In this document: positions 10,701 to 23,838 of the stretch, piece by piece
Numbering within the stretch: the stretch's first letter is position 1
Layout: each line of letters opens with the position of its first letter
From: Climacium dendroides
Lineage: Eukaryota > Streptophyta > Bryopsida > Hypnales > Climaciaceae
NCBI GenBank assembly: GCA_950106755.1
Contig: OX467089.1
Span: 23,045,345 to 23,109,344, forward strand
Length of the DNA: 64,000 bases
Reading direction: 5' to 3'
Notes under the pieces: model-generated
What the model was told of the DNA's origin: nothing
Database searches by the model: none
The model's input: only the letters and a program-made list of their open reading frames with translations
Made by a program: the position numbers and the translations under genes

Positions 10701-12147
10701 TGGCACTCTAACCCCGACGGAACCAGACAAGTATGGTACACGCAATGCCTAAGCGTGGACGCCGGTGCTTTCAAATCAATACCAAATTATTTCTCAACAG
10801 ATTGTTATCGATACTTCTCAAACCTCTTCTAGAAATCATTCCATATTTTATTCGAATTTGAAATCTGGAAGTAGAATTCTATAGTCATTAATAAACAATA
10901 TTCCAAAGTTGAAGTTAAAATTATAGTTTACTAGAAACCACTTATTCGTATGTGATCAATGGAGTTCCTATATAGTGCACCCACAAGCTTCATTAGAATT
11001 ATCCATCGTGAAAGCTAAATTCCTTGCCAATGTGGCAAAATCATGTTTATTGGGGTGTTGTAAAAAACAAACCCTTGTTGTTTTGGACATTCTATAAAAC
11101 ATGACCAACCATTCTGGCATGACCTCATCATGGTGGTGACTTGTCCATGTTTCCTCACTTATCCCACAAAATTGAATCAACTATGTGCTGAAAGTTTTTG
11201 ACATACAAATGTCATTAGCAACATGTCTTGTTTTTTCCTAACATCAATAAAAACATGGGGTTCTTATAGTGGTGGTTAAATAGCTCTTTAATATTTCCCA
11301 ATTTTAATGTGTATAGAACATTTGGCTTCCAAATGTTGTTGAAATTGTACATTATTCATAACTTCTCAGACAAAAAATCTTCATAACTTTCAAACAATAA
11401 CTATAAATTAAAGAAAAAGTATTAAATTCATTAAATATTTATGCCTCTTGGTGTCAAATTAACACATGTTGCCACTTTTCCCATATAATAATTTACAACC
11501 TACATTGCTAGAAATATTTAAGAAAAACAAACCTACCACTGTTCCTTTCTAATAAGAGGTACAACATTTTTGGAATAATCCAACTAGCCCTTCTTTTTAG
11601 CATCATGGGGCCCGATTGCACCATTTCAAAGTGAATGTCTATTTTTCAGTAGTTGAAAGTAATTATTTTTCCAAAAAAAATTCCCTTTCTATTAAAAATG
11701 TGGATGAAGTCACCAAATTCGGAAGAAAAAATGCATGATTATGATTGAAAAGTTTTCTCGGTCTAAAAGATGGATGAATGTAGAACTAGAATGCTTCACC
11801 AAATTTCAAGTGATTGCCATATTGGCAATTTGATAGTTAGTGAAAAAAAAGGGCTAAATCAAACCAAAACATAGAAAAAGGAAAATAAATGAATAAATGA
11901 CAAGCCTGTCTATCTACCTTGACTGCCGAGCAAGTTGTCGCAACAAAGCGTAGGAGCTCCATCACCATAGCCATGGCCCTTAAATCCTAATTCCGGAGGA
12001 GCTCGCTCGAACGATTTGGCTGGAAGGGGTTGGGTACGTCTGCACACACCAACAAGTTCGAGCCAAGGCTGCTACACTACGCATGGGAGTTTGCCTTACA
12101 CAATTGGATTCGTTTTGAAATTTTGTCGCTAGTTGTGGCCCTCAATC
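10700..12147. other. AT-rich intergenic DNA and probable 5' flank of the SMU1-like fragment
   Basis: Nothing coding is visible up to about 11900. From about 11920 the GC content rises, and this part is probably the old 5' UTR and promoter of the SMU1-like pseudogene that follows. Confidence 0.4.
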
Positions 12148-13294
12148 ATGTTCACTCTTGAAATTGAGGCGTGCAAGTAAGCCCTCTCTCTGTGTCTGCA
12201 CGATACTGTCGCCAATGTGCGCCAGATGGACCTGCACTTGATGAGGACTGAATTAGGTTTTGTGGGAGCTGTGTTGTAGTGTCATCAAGATAGTGCTTCA
12301 GTTCTGCAAAGAGAATTCGTTGCAATAGACGTTCCAAATGTTGTAGAATGAGTGTTAGATTTCCCTCAACACTATGGACAACTTGGAGACGTTCATGGCG
12401 GACATCAACAATGGATGTTGGGACATGTTGCTGCCGCAGGTGGCGCAGCTCAAGCTACCGCGCAAGAAGTTGGAGGACTTGTACAAGTAGGTGTATTTGT
12501 CTTTCTCTCACTCTCTCAAAAGTAGCTGTTTTTTGGCTTTCGGATTCCACCATTACAATCGAGATGGAGCTATGTTGTTTCTTGCATTATACGGGACGAT
12601 GTGATTTAGGTTCAATCTTGCGACGATTGAAGGAAATGCTTGATTGAAGGTAGCTTTGTTCGTGGCAGATCATGCGAGAAATGATTGAGCTGCGCTAGCT
12701 GGACATGGTGAGGTCCATTTTGAGGAAGACGCAGGCGATGGGGTTCATCAAGCAGGAACAGCCGGAGCATTACCTGAAGCTGGAACACTTGTTGGTCCGA
12801 ACCTATTTCGACCTCCACGAGGACTGGACGAAACATTGATACAATTCTAGGTCCTTATTTATTGTTCTCTTAGAAATGAATCACACATTGCTTCATGAGA
12901 GAAAGAGAGTTTGCACAGGGTGTTGAGTCTCGACACAATGACAATCGCGTGGGTTCTTAATCATCCGGCAAGGCTTAATTTCCTTGGACCTGCATTAGGG
13001 TTGGGATTGCAAACTCATGTGGGAGTTTGAAAGCATGTTGGATGTGACAGGCGTACCAAGATTTGTTGAAAGAGAAGAAGCAAGCATAGATTGTGCAAGG
13101 TGTGGGCCTTTTGGTATTGTTTTGAAGTGGCTTACGTAATGCGAAGACTTTTCTTGTTTTCAACTTATCACTTCTTCTTGCTCGTTGCGTTGTTGTTGTT
13201 TAACAGAGGTTGAAAGCGTGTTCATTGCGCAACTCTATCTATGGAGGTGATGGTGGTGCCCCGTCCAAGCTAATGGCTTCATTCGGTGTAAGTG
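12148..13294 (+). pseudogene. SMU1: SMU1-like splicing factor, 5' fragment of four exons, broken
   Basis: SMU1 is a spliceosome-associated WD40 protein with an N-terminal LisH/CTLH region; only that region is here. Exon 1 is 12148-12176 (MFTLEIEAC), with donor GTAAG. Exon 2 is 12280-12490 and encodes VIKIVLQFCKENSL, NTMDNLETFMADINNG and QLKLPRKKLEDLY. Exon 3 is 12669 to about 12836 (MIELR, MGFIKQEQPEHYLKLEHLLV, RTYFD). Exon 4 is about 13207-13290 (IAQ, then VMVVP and KLMA in shifted frames). The introns sit in phase-compatible places and keep GT-AG, so this came from a DNA duplication, not a retrocopy. Exon 2 has three internal TAG codons and ends in a fourth. Each stands where SMU1 has glutamine. 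A fifth TAG replaces glutamate in ELRELD. Small deletions break exons 3 and 4. No WD40 region follows, and 13300 onward is AT-rich. It is a dead 5' fragment. Confidence 0.85.
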
Positions 13295-13299
13295 TTTAT

Positions 13300-15395
13300 T
13301 TACCTACTTTTGGTAAATGACCGTATACAACCAAGTTCTTGTTCAATTTTAATTTTTTATGCTGTTGGGTGTCTAAACATTCATCCATTATGCCTTTCAA
13401 GTAATGAATTTTTGTATAGTGATTAGGTGTATTTAATATGTGTAAAATATTCTTAATTATAATTTAAAATACAAATAAATGAGTGATTGAACAAACTTTG
13501 TTAATTTACTATATTTAGTAATTTCATATTTTTTGTAGGTATTAATTTTAAATTTTTAGATTGATATCACACTTAGAATTTGAACCTTTTTACAAAGAGT
13601 TATTGATGGATGAAGTTTGACCGCTAATCGACTTTTTAAACTTCATTCATAGTTTTGTCTTAATCTATAATTCAAAATTCATTTCTTTTTTTACATTTAA
13701 CCTTTGGGATTTCAATTCTATCCCAATTTCTATATTTGTTCTTTATGAATGAAGTTTCCTAAATTTCATTCATTTCAAGTTCGAAAACCTCTAAACTTCT
13801 ACTATCAAATCCTAAATTCAAATTGAACCTGACTATAAGTTTTGTTATTCTAACATATTTCTAGGTTTCGGCCTTCATTATTTTTTCTAATTTTACATAA
13901 AAATAAAATAAAATAATAGATTTAGGATTATACCTTGGGGTATGGCTCATTATAGTGGTACCTTTGAGCCTCTTCAAAATCCTTTGTTTGAGCCATTTTT
14001 TTATTATAAGTTTTATTTTATTTTATTTAAAATAAATAAATTTACAAGCTTTTGGCTAAGTCAAAGTCGACTAATCTTCTACCTTTTTAATCTTCTCTTT
14101 CCACCTCTTATCCTCTAAGGCTATTCTATCCTATTTTGATTTTTCTATCTGTTGACTTTGAGTACTTGAGAATTTTCTAACATCTATTCTATATTTTTTG
14201 TTGACTATTTTGCCACTAATCCTTCTTCCAATAATCTTTGACTATTTTTCTATAGAATTTCTTGTGTATCTTCCTACTAGTCCTTCTTGCTTCTCTCAAA
14301 TCTCATCATTCTCATTTTCTAAGTTGTTTAAGAGTTCTAGTGGTGCGTAAGGAATTGAGGGTTTTAGAATGTGTTGATGTTATGTAGAACTTTTCTTCTT
14401 TCCCTCCTTCCTTCTAATTTGGGACTAATTTCTCTCTTTTCCAATGCTAATTTGTAGGTTTCTTAACAATTAGGGACTAAAAACCAAAATTTTTGATGGG
14501 TTAGGAAAGATTTGTAGACTGATAGGAGTTGCTTGTTGGGTTGGAACAACAGATGCCGTTTAGTGCTCTATCTGCCAACGGGGAAGCCCACGGGGGGGTC
14601 TACCTGGCGGACCAACCCAAGCCGAACGGAGGGGAGCTCTCCTGCCTAGACAACTAGTTGGAAGCTCAACCCCCACCCTAACTGAGTCGAAGGAATCAAT
14701 GCCCCGGCCCAACTAGGCTCTCTCTTGAGCTAGGTGGGGGATTCAAAGCCTCGTTTCTACCTAGGTGGAAGGGTTAGCCTTAGCGAGCCACCTTAGCTAG
14801 ACCTGGCCGGGGGTTTGGCCTCCTCGGCTAGTCTTGGCCTTGGATAGGAGGTGGTGACCTTATCCAACCCCAAACTTTTTGAGAGTTTGGGAATTATTGG
14901 AATAGAAATGAATATCGGGTGTGAGTTTTTCACTCATGAAACTTTAAAAACTAAAATTGAACAAAACCAAAACTCCACTTGAGTTTATAACCCACAATTT
15001 TCCTAGGTTCAAAGCTTCGCCATGGATGGAAAATTTCACGAATTTAAAAAACATTAAAACTAAAGGGGTTAAAGCTCTGTTGTGATTTCTAAAACAATAA
15101 AAAATTCTATGAACTCAAGTCCTCACGGATTCAAAGCTCCGCCGTGAGTTGGGCAAATGAGAAAATAACCTGTAAAATTATTTCTTACAAAATCAAAGCC
15201 TTGCTGTCTTAAAATGGACAAGGAAATAATTAAACACAAAAGAAAAAAGACACTTGTTAATACAAACTATAAGTGTTAATACAATGATTTAAAAAATACT
15301 CAAAACAAGTTAGTACTTCAAGATAAACACAAGAAGTTAGACACTAGATGCTCCCCTAAATGGCATCGTCAATCACAAAGGGAGGGGCTCTAAGA
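13300..15395. other. AT-rich intergenic DNA with a GC-rich island at ~14560-14870
   Basis: Most of this is featureless AT-rich sequence. The island at 14560-14870 is strikingly GC-rich (CCACGGGGGGGTCTACC, CCTGGCCGGGGGTTTGG) and has no open frame I can defend. From 15008 a motif like TCAAAGCTCCGCCGTGA recurs four times in degraded form (near 15010, 15068, 15130 and 15190). The pair may be the inner part of a degraded retroelement. Confidence 0.4.
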
Positions 15396-15398
15396 TTA

Positions 15399-16740
15399 GG
15401 GCCGGTTTACACTACGGTCAAGAAGTGCACCGGTCGATCAAGAAGTCTTGGCCAAGACATGACTATTTGAAGCACCCGGTGGAATGTTGGACAAGAAGAA
15501 AAAATGATAAAATAATATGTGAAGAAGTCTTGACCGGTTGAAGTCTAAACACCATCCGGAGAAGTCTTTCGGCCAACTTCATTAAGTGAAGTCCACCGGT
15601 GCACTTCACCTCCAAGAAAATTGAAGGCAGTCAAGAAATTCCAATGTTTGAATTCTTCTTGTAACAATTTGTACTCTTGGGAGAGGTATTTATTTTGCTT
15701 CGTGCTATTTTTTACGAGTTCTTATTTTTTCCAAGTGATTTTGGTGAATCTCAAAATTTGTATGCATTAATAGTCAATTTATTTTTTGAAAATAAATGAG
15801 CATTGTTGAATTATGATAAATTTTGATGTTTTGCATGTCTTTACAAGGTCTAATTTCAACAAAATTTATTGGAAAAGTTGCATATTCATATCTAGTTTTC
15901 TTGTTTCAAAATTCATAAACATTAAGTGAAATTTGAATGATTGATTGGTGTTTGAGTACAAGGAGGTTTAGTGGAAGAAAAGTTGAAGGTAACCTCAAGA
16001 TCTTGCAACTTGGGTGTCTTGTATCTTTGTCATGCAAGGTCCAAAAGATTCAAGACACCAAAAATGCAAACCCTGAAATTACCTTCACCTCTTCTTGAAG
16101 TGAACCTCCTTGTACTCAAACACCAATCAGTCACTCGATTCTCACTCAATGTCTATGAAATTTGGACCACAAAAACTAGACAAAATTGCGCAACTTTGAA
16201 AACAGGTCTCATAGCATTTGGACCTTGCATGACAAAGATACAAGATGCCGAAGTTCGAAGTAGTTCAAAACACCAAATTTTTTTCAAACACTAAACTAAT
16301 TAGGAATGCACACAAATTTTTGAACTCACCAAGATCACTTTGGAGAATTGAGGATTTGTGAAGAGCTATGTTGATCGAGAGAGAGGAATTGTTTGGATTA
16401 CTTGAATTCCTAACAAGCGGAGAGTTGCAACGGCATTGCGATTTGCACGAAAAAAACAATATTTTATTGAAAGTAGTTCTTGACCAGAAGCCCAATTTCT
16501 TGTCCGGGGGGGGTGAGGCTGGACAAGAAGCTTGGCCTTTGGTCAAGAACTCTTACAAAAAGTATTGCCACCTAGGATGCCATGTCATTTTTTCATCCAT
16601 GCTTGAAGTTCTCCACCGGACAAGAGTTGGCCGTAGTGTAAACCCACTCCGGTCAAGAACAAGATTTGCTCCAATCATATTGCTCCATTTTCTTAGAATT
16701 CTTGACCGGTGCACTTCTTGACCGTAGTCTAAACCGGCCC
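15399..16740. mobile_element. 1.34-kb non-autonomous TIR transposon, PIF/Harbinger-like
   Basis: The left end GGGCCGGTTTACACTACGGT continues into CAAGAAGTGCACCGGTC. The right end is its reverse complement with one or two changes (GACCGGTGCACTTCTTGACC, then GTAGTCTAAACCGGCCC). Both sides carry TTA (15396-15398 and 16741-16743), the target typical of PIF/Harbinger elements. No transposase frame is present. Open frames at 15971-16294 and 16368-16721 are not recognisable proteins. Inside, two further inverted-repeat pairs interleave: 15942-15970 with 16108-16132, and about 16006-16045 with 16217-16256. Confidence 0.8.
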
Positions 16741-19130
16741 TTAGTACAAGTTAGTATCAAACTAAAAAAACACTTGAAAACTCAACAAAATTAACAAAAA
16801 AACTCTTCCAAAAACACAATAAAGGTTAGCAAACTTTGAAAGGACCCCAATGTCCTTCAAAGTTCAACAAAACACAACTAAGAGCTTAAAATGCTCCAAA
16901 ATACACACGTTGCAACAACTTGGCTCAAACTTAGACAAAAATTCAATTAAATGGACCAACGTGGATGTGTGGCCAAAAAATGGCTACAAGAGGTGAGAAG
17001 AGAAGGGGTGCCCTTTTATATTCTTCGAAGGGCACCCACCTCCTTTAATTTTCTCATGGTAATATTATCATTTAGGATTTTCATCATAATTTATCAATTT
17101 TGACTTTCTACGCTGGTCTAAAATTCTAACTTTTGGAGATTAACTCCAAATCACAAACGGATTGCGCCATTGGCTTTAGAAGACCATCTTTAATGCATAG
17201 GAACTCTTATTCATTTTTATTATGGTCAAAACTCAACAAATCCTAATGCCAACTTAATGATCTAAAAGGGTAAAAAATCCAACTTTTGGAGATTGACTTT
17301 TTTGAGACAATTGATTAGCCTAGGGTTTTAAGTAGGTATGAGGGAGTAAAAAAAAATCTAACTTGGGCCTCATTCCAACTTCGTATGCTCCCGATATGTC
17401 GGTCAACTCTATGGTAAATTTCAAATTACCCAGTCTTGGGAGGATCTTGCCAATTTGGATCTTCTGGCTATCAAAATGTCCTAAAACTTGATGGGGCATT
17501 TTATTAACAGAAAAAAATCTATCCTAATTTTTAGTGAGATTTTATCGCACCTGGGATAATTTCTAAAAAATTTCCATCATAAACTTTTACAATTTGACTA
17601 TATGGAAAGGCATCTTCTGAAAGTTAGAAAATTCCGAAATTTTTTATGGAATCCCACAAAAGATGTGCTAGCTCATACTCTTATTTTGCACAATGGTCAT
17701 AGGATATTCAAATTCCGTCATCTCCTTTAATTATCGATGCTCAAAGAATCTTTCACATGAAGAAGAATCTTGGTGAGCCAATATCACCTATGAGTTTTTA
17801 GCGTGAAACTGCCCCTAGAACGCCCTCCCTTGGCCGTAGATTTCTTTATAGTCCCATCTTGAGTTCGTGACACTTACAAGCCAACAATTGGGGTTTTTAC
17901 TAAAAATAGAATATGGTTTTGGAACTTGAAACCTCTCCCTAGAAATCATCTTAGAGTTTTCACCTTTACTACTTTTTTCAAGCATGAGTACAAAACAAAA
18001 TTGAAATTTTTATATGTATTTCCAACTTATTTCTTCTCCATATTATGAAAAGTTACAAGTTGAAGGGTCTATAGATTTTTTGATAAAATGTTGTAAAGCA
18101 TTAGGAGGCCTAAAGAAGCCCACAAGTTCTCCAGAGTTCTCAAATTGTGGAAACTCACCACATCAACAATCTAAAGTGATTGAGAAAATGCCACATCAAA
18201 TAATGTATTTAATCAGTTATTTAATCTTTTTAATTAGTTAGTTAGTTATTTTATTTCATTATTTTATTTTTAAAAATTTTAATACTTTTTAAGATTTTTT
18301 TTAATTTAAAATTCTAAGAGCATGTTGCTAGTTCACAGCAAAGAAAGGAAGCTTGAAACGGCCCTCACTTGCCTTCAAATCTCCTCTAATGTTCTAAAAT
18401 TTTAGAAGGGTGTATCTATACAAATTAAATATTATTATATTATCATTCATTGATATTTTAAATAATATATTATACTATTAATTATGATAATATTATAATA
18501 ATATAATATTTATAATTTAATTAATAGTATAATATATAGCATAATTATAATATATTTAATATTACAATAATTAATTATATGATTAATCCATTAATAATAC
18601 CTTGATGTTAATAACTATTCACATATAATTATTAGTATTTATGTTTCATAGATTTGATAATCATTATATGTCCACATCAACTTACGAATAATAATTTCAT
18701 CTCAACCATGATTTAATTTCCTTTGCTTAAAAACTCCTTATGGAAGATGGAGATGGAAAATAGTACATGTTTTTTTTAAAAGTTTGATCATGAAGTTTTT
18801 GCATGGAAAATGGCATATTCAAACTCTAATTTAGACACCATAATGTTATTGCAATTGTGCATATGTTTCTTAGGCTACTTACTATAAATATTTTCTAATG
18901 TAGAGGAACATTAAGATATTTTGCATGTAGTGAAAAGCATACATTATACAAACTCTCAAGTGTCAAACCGGGTCTTACTAAAGACTAAGTTACAAGGAAT
19001 ACCACACCATCGATGGTTGTTGAAATGCAAATATATTTATTTAATTATTATTTATTCAATTCTTGTGGTTTTTTCAAAATATTTTTTTAAAATTTCAATA
19101 TCTCTACTTCATGCAACAACCATCAATAGC
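16741..19130. other. AT-rich intergenic DNA with an extreme AT block
   Basis: A GC-richer stretch at 16880-17050 contains the hairpin-like GGGTGCCCTTTTATATTC then GAAGGGCACCC. At 18420-18620 the sequence is almost only A and T, with palindromic runs such as TTAATTATATGATTAAT. Nothing coding is supported. Sequence near 18015-18060 belongs to a dispersed repeat also seen at 28652. Confidence 0.4.
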
Positions 19131-19135
19131 AACGG

Positions 19136-19198
19136 TTGTGAAGGTGTCACCAAATTTGGTGACACCTAGCAACGCAAAATTTGGTGACACCTTCACAA
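19136..19198. repeat. Palindrome and inverted repeat GGTGTCACCAAATTTGGTGACACC
   Basis: A perfect 24-bp palindrome at 19143-19166 (half-site GGTGTCACCAAA) is followed by one more half-site, so that 19136-19157 and 19177-19198 form a 22-bp inverted repeat. Another inverted pair, ATGGTTGTTG with CAACAACCAT, lies just upstream (about 19013 and 19115). Together they suggest a compact foldback element. Confidence 0.6.
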
Positions 19199-19199
19199 T

Positions 19200-22100
19200 T
19201 CTACTTTCACAATTTTGGTCTATCAATGAGAAAAATTAGTAATTGCACTCTATTTTACATGTTTTTGCTCAAGATGCTCTGCAAATCATAGATCGTCCTT
19301 CCCTTTAGCAACTAAAAATTCAACCAATCTTAATATATCTATTCATACTATTTAAATAAAAATTATAGATGAGGTGTCCGAGTGTCTACAATCCACGAAA
19401 TAGTGAAATTAGATTGCTCCTCACTAATTTCTTGACATTTGACACTACATAAATATTTGAAGTTAATGTACTAGAATGCACTACTTTTGAATTAGATATT
19501 GTTGTAATTGGGACTTATGAACCTCCATGTATACAAATGGAAACATCCATAGAAATATTTGTTGACTTTGATGGCTCGTACAATAACTTTCTTGGAGTAA
19601 GGCAAGCTAATTGTTAAAGCAATCTACTTTCACTATTTTGTGTAAAAGGATTCAAAACTTGTATAGCTCCAAATACAAAAATGAATGAATAAAAATAGTT
19701 TATCATGTCATAGTTCTTTGCAATTCATTATGGACATCATTCTAAAAAGCAAATGTGGGAGTGCTTGGAGGGTAAATTTTTAGGCAGGGCATTGTGCAAT
19801 TTTCAATGCTAGGTAGAGTCATTTGAAGGGCAACTTAATTCTTCACCCCTAAAGTTCTAAGTTCTTGCATGTTTCGAGGTCCAAAACTCCTTCAAAAATA
19901 TTAGCATTTTTTTCTTGGCAACAAATGCTACATTCTAAGTTCTATCAACCACTACACTTGGTTGCCTCCAAATATTCACCTTTGGTGGGAGAGCACGCAG
20001 ACTGTAGAGCTATTGTTCCAACTCCCCTTGGTTGAACACTAGTCTCCAAAACAAGGCTAAAATCTTCATCTATGTTTATTTTTTAGCAATTCTAATATAG
20101 AATCCTTTATTTAATTTGTTAGGTAGAAAAAAGTAGAGAATGATTAAAACACTTATCAAAATTATTAAGAATTGAGTTATAGAATTAAAAAATACCAATC
20201 CTAATGGTTGTAATGTTGTAACAAACAATCTACTTACTAATTTTTTATTTTTTTTCCCAAAATATTGAAAATTTGAGTTATGTAAATGGCTTCAAAGTTT
20301 GTTTTAGAGTAGAGATGCCATAATTGGCCACAAACTAAAACTCCTCATAACTTTCATCTCATTAATGAAAATGAAATGATTAAAAGATTTTCACGTATAT
20401 ATAAATCTAAAAAAACTATTTCAAATTTCTTTCCTTTGCAAATGATTTTTTCTCAACAACTCGGGTTGCCTAAGTTAAAAAAGAAACTACATATCATACA
20501 ATAACTTTTTTATTATGTAGTCAAAAGTTACAAAAGCTATGCGCCTTATAGCTACTTCTCAATCATATGTTGTGTGAAAATTTCAAAGAATATGGAAATT
20601 CCATTTTGGTAAGCTAACCAAAATTTCTATGTTGCCAAAAAACATTGTTTGGTCCCTAAGCACCCAAGTGACCATTTTTTGGTTGTTGCCCAATTTCGGG
20701 CAACATTTTTGGGCAAAAAAATTCTTTTTTTCAATTCTTTTTGGTGCAAACTAGGTTGAGTTGTCTTTCAATTTTTTTATTCAAATTAAGATTGTTATGG
20801 TCAAATAAAAATTAAAAGGGAAATAGCACAAAAGAATTTAGAATTTTTCCTAGTTTTAAAAAATTTACTATTTGAAAAAAGTGTTGATGTTTTCATCACT
20901 AGATCTTATGCATTTTTTCACAAATCGATAGAAACCACAATTTTGACCAATCCAAAAAAATTCAAATGCTAAAGATAGAAATTGTATTTTGGATGAATTT
21001 TTGATGGTATATCTTTAAAATTCATTTGAAAACAATCTAAAATAGTTTCATAAACTTAACCGTACAAATACTTTCTACTTATATTTTATAATACATTTGT
21101 ATTTTGTTCAAACTCCTTAGGATTTTAGGAGTTAAGAGAGGCTGAGGCCAAAAAGTGGCTGACAAAAGATTGGACTATTTACTATAGAAACAAAGAATGC
21201 ACCTATTTGTCCAATAATCCAAGCATCTTAGTGACTTCCTTGGTCATGGGGGACTGCTTCCTTTATGTGTTAATATCCCCATCAATTGCCATTAATTGTT
21301 GGGTTGTAGTCTATCCAACAATGATCCAATTCCATCAAAATGTATTGATTGCATTCATCTTATTGAATGCCTATCTAGGATTATCCGAGATATCTTATTG
21401 GAGTGATCCAAATTTAAGAGATATCTAAACAATATTAGTTTGATGTTCTACAATGATATAATTTGCTAGAATTTGACAAAATTGGATGATTGATGGAGTT
21501 GTAGCAACCTACCTTCAGTGTTGATTTTGCAATTCTATTATAATTATTCTAATAGTTGTCACTTTTTTTTCTCATGTAACTTCAGAAGTCACTTATGTTG
21601 TATGTAGAAAGATGAGAAAACAAGTTCTTTATACAAGTGGGGTGGTAGGAGGTAAAACAGTTTATGTAGAATATGCAAAGTTAGGATTAATAGGACCTCA
21701 ACCACTCATAGTTAAGTCAAATCAAGAATCGTGTTCAAAGTGGAATTCCATACCTCATTTAGGCATAATAGAATACCTTTTTCTACAAAACTATGAATAA
21801 ATTTAATGTAAAAAATCAACTTAACTTCCATCTCCAACTAACTATTTGAGATTTTGAGCCTCCAATCAAAAGTTATGGACAAATTTCAAAGAGGGGTTGA
21901 AAAGGATATTTTCTTTGACATTTTCGAACATCCTCTCTAAATTTTGTCCATTGATGTTTTGGGGAGGTTCAAAATCATAAATGGATTTTTGGAGTTGAAA
22001 TTCAGCTTGATTTCCCAACTTTTTTTAATTCAAAGTTTTCTATAAAAAGTTATTCTACTATGCCAAAATGAGGTCTAAAATTCTACTTTGAACAAAATTC

Positions 22101-23270
22101 CTACGTTTTGGCAATGAGTGGTCAAGCTCTCATCTTCAAATTATCCCATGCTCTTTGAGAATTTGTGACATCCAATGGTTTTCATTATAAAAACAACCTC
22201 TCCATCCTTCATTTTTATTAAATGTTAAAGAATTCATTCCTTTATGTCTCCATAAAAACATTCTTAATGGTAGATGGTGAAATGATAGGTTGGTAATTCA
22301 CTCAATGGATTGTTAATAGATTCTTTTGATTTTGGGTAAACCATCTTTACATTTATTTTTATATTTGGTTGTTTGGTCCTAAAATTAGCAAAATTTATGG
22401 CAATTTAAAAATAATAATTTAAGTCAAACTTGCTATCTAGATATGGTGGTATAATCGATACGTTTCACTTTGTTTCACGTGCAACTTTAAAAAATGAATG
22501 AATTACTAATCAATTCCCATATCTCTTCCTCTATACCTCTAATGTTTGATTAATACTCATAGTTTAATTAGATTAGAATAGTGACATGTTCACCATTAAT
22601 TATTGAATACAAAGTTTATGAAGGAGAAACACAACTTGAAAACTACTTTGTGTATAGTCATGAATAATTGTAATTCTTTGTGAATTAAGGTCAATTATAG
22701 AATGCATCTAGTTGTAAATAATCACATATAGAATGTGTATGTTAGTTGAGGAATTGTATATGTTGTTCTAGCAATTGAGTTTGATTTTGATCTTGCATCC
22801 TATTGCAAGGGACAAATATTATCCCTTGCAATCATGGTCAACAAAAAATATTCTAAAAATAGATGCCAAAATTTTTAAAATATTATTTTTTCAAGGAAAA
22901 ATATCTGAAAAAAACAAATTTTTTTCAAAAAAATTTAGACATTGTTGAATCACATTTGTCAACTTTAATTAATCATTTGGCAAGTAATGTCAACCTTGAT
23001 CACTGAATATTATAATAAGAATAATTGTCTTATTAATGATTGTATATACTAGCATAGAATTGAAAATATTAATGTATGTAAAAAGGGAGAAAAAAAAAGT
23101 ATGTATAAAGTGGACTTCCTTCGCCAAGGATGTGTCCCTCTAGTTTCTGTGTACTGTTTCCATATATCAATGAAAATTGTCCATGTGTTTCGAAGAAAAC
23201 AAAATCATTAATGTATGTGAGCTTATATGAGGTACTCAAACAAATGCCAAAAGTGGTCGACCAGTCCTTA
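19200..23270. other. AT-rich repeats, no supported gene
   Basis: Around 20160-20760 lies a reverse-oriented copy of a degenerate repeat that recurs at about 28370-28960 and 30600-30960 (landmarks: ACTACATATCATACAATAAC, GTCAAAAGTTACAAAAG). Around 21820-22110 lies a repeat shared with 39050-39310 (landmark CCTCCAATCAAAAGTTATGG). A short hairpin, ATTGCAAGGGA with TCCCTTGCAAT, sits at 22802-22832. Open frames here are short and low in complexity. Confidence 0.4.
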
Positions 23271-23299
23271 ATGGGTTAAGAATAAGATGGAATCTCTGT

Positions 23300-23720
23300 C
23301 CAGGTTCGGGTGGCTAGGTTCGGGGTGTCCAGGTTCGGGGTCATCACTCCCGATTTTGTAGGCAGTAGAATTCCTAGCTTCTATTTTGAGTCGCAGCGAG
23401 TTTGCATGTTTTCATGCGCTTGTCTTCTGCGTTGCTCCTGGTTCTTTGTGGTCGTCGTCTGCTTCAGGAGTAGTGCATTTCGTCGGCAGTAGGGTATCAG
23501 GAATCGGGAAGCACATTTGAGGATCGAGAACCAACGATCCGGGAACCACGTTGAAGCTAAGTTTCATGCACTTGTGCTCCGGGTACTTTGTGGTCGTCGG
23601 AAATCAGGAATCAAGAATCGGGAAGCACAATTGGGAATCGGGAAGCACGATCCGTTCTTGGAGTAAAGCAGCGATCCGGGAAGCACATTCTTGGAGTTTA
23701 GTAGCGATCTTCTCAAGTTG
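23300..23720 (+). repeat. Short tandem-like repeats upstream of the kinase fragment
   Basis: First AGGTTCGGGG recurs three times (23303-23341). Then GAATCGGGAAGCACA or close variants recur about five times between 23499 and 23690, mixed with GATCCGGGAA. The block is much GC-richer than its surroundings. It may be the 5' UTR or promoter of the following gene expanded by slippage. Confidence 0.5.
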
Positions 23721-23838
23721 AAGCTGTGTGTGAAGCTGCGTGGTGAGATCGAGTAGAGGAATGATCTTGTTGAAATACATAACCATGAAACTTGTAGATG
23801 TATTTGTTTCACTTATGTAGATTTTGTTGTTTGTTTAG

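Noticed and set aside
12280..12490. Reassigned genetic code with TAG/TAA read as glutamine
   Set aside because: Stops at glutamine sites suggested it, but the F-box/kelch and duplicated genes use CAG/CAA for Gln and TAG/TAA as terminators, and the SMU1-like copy also has frameshifts. Decay is the simpler reading.
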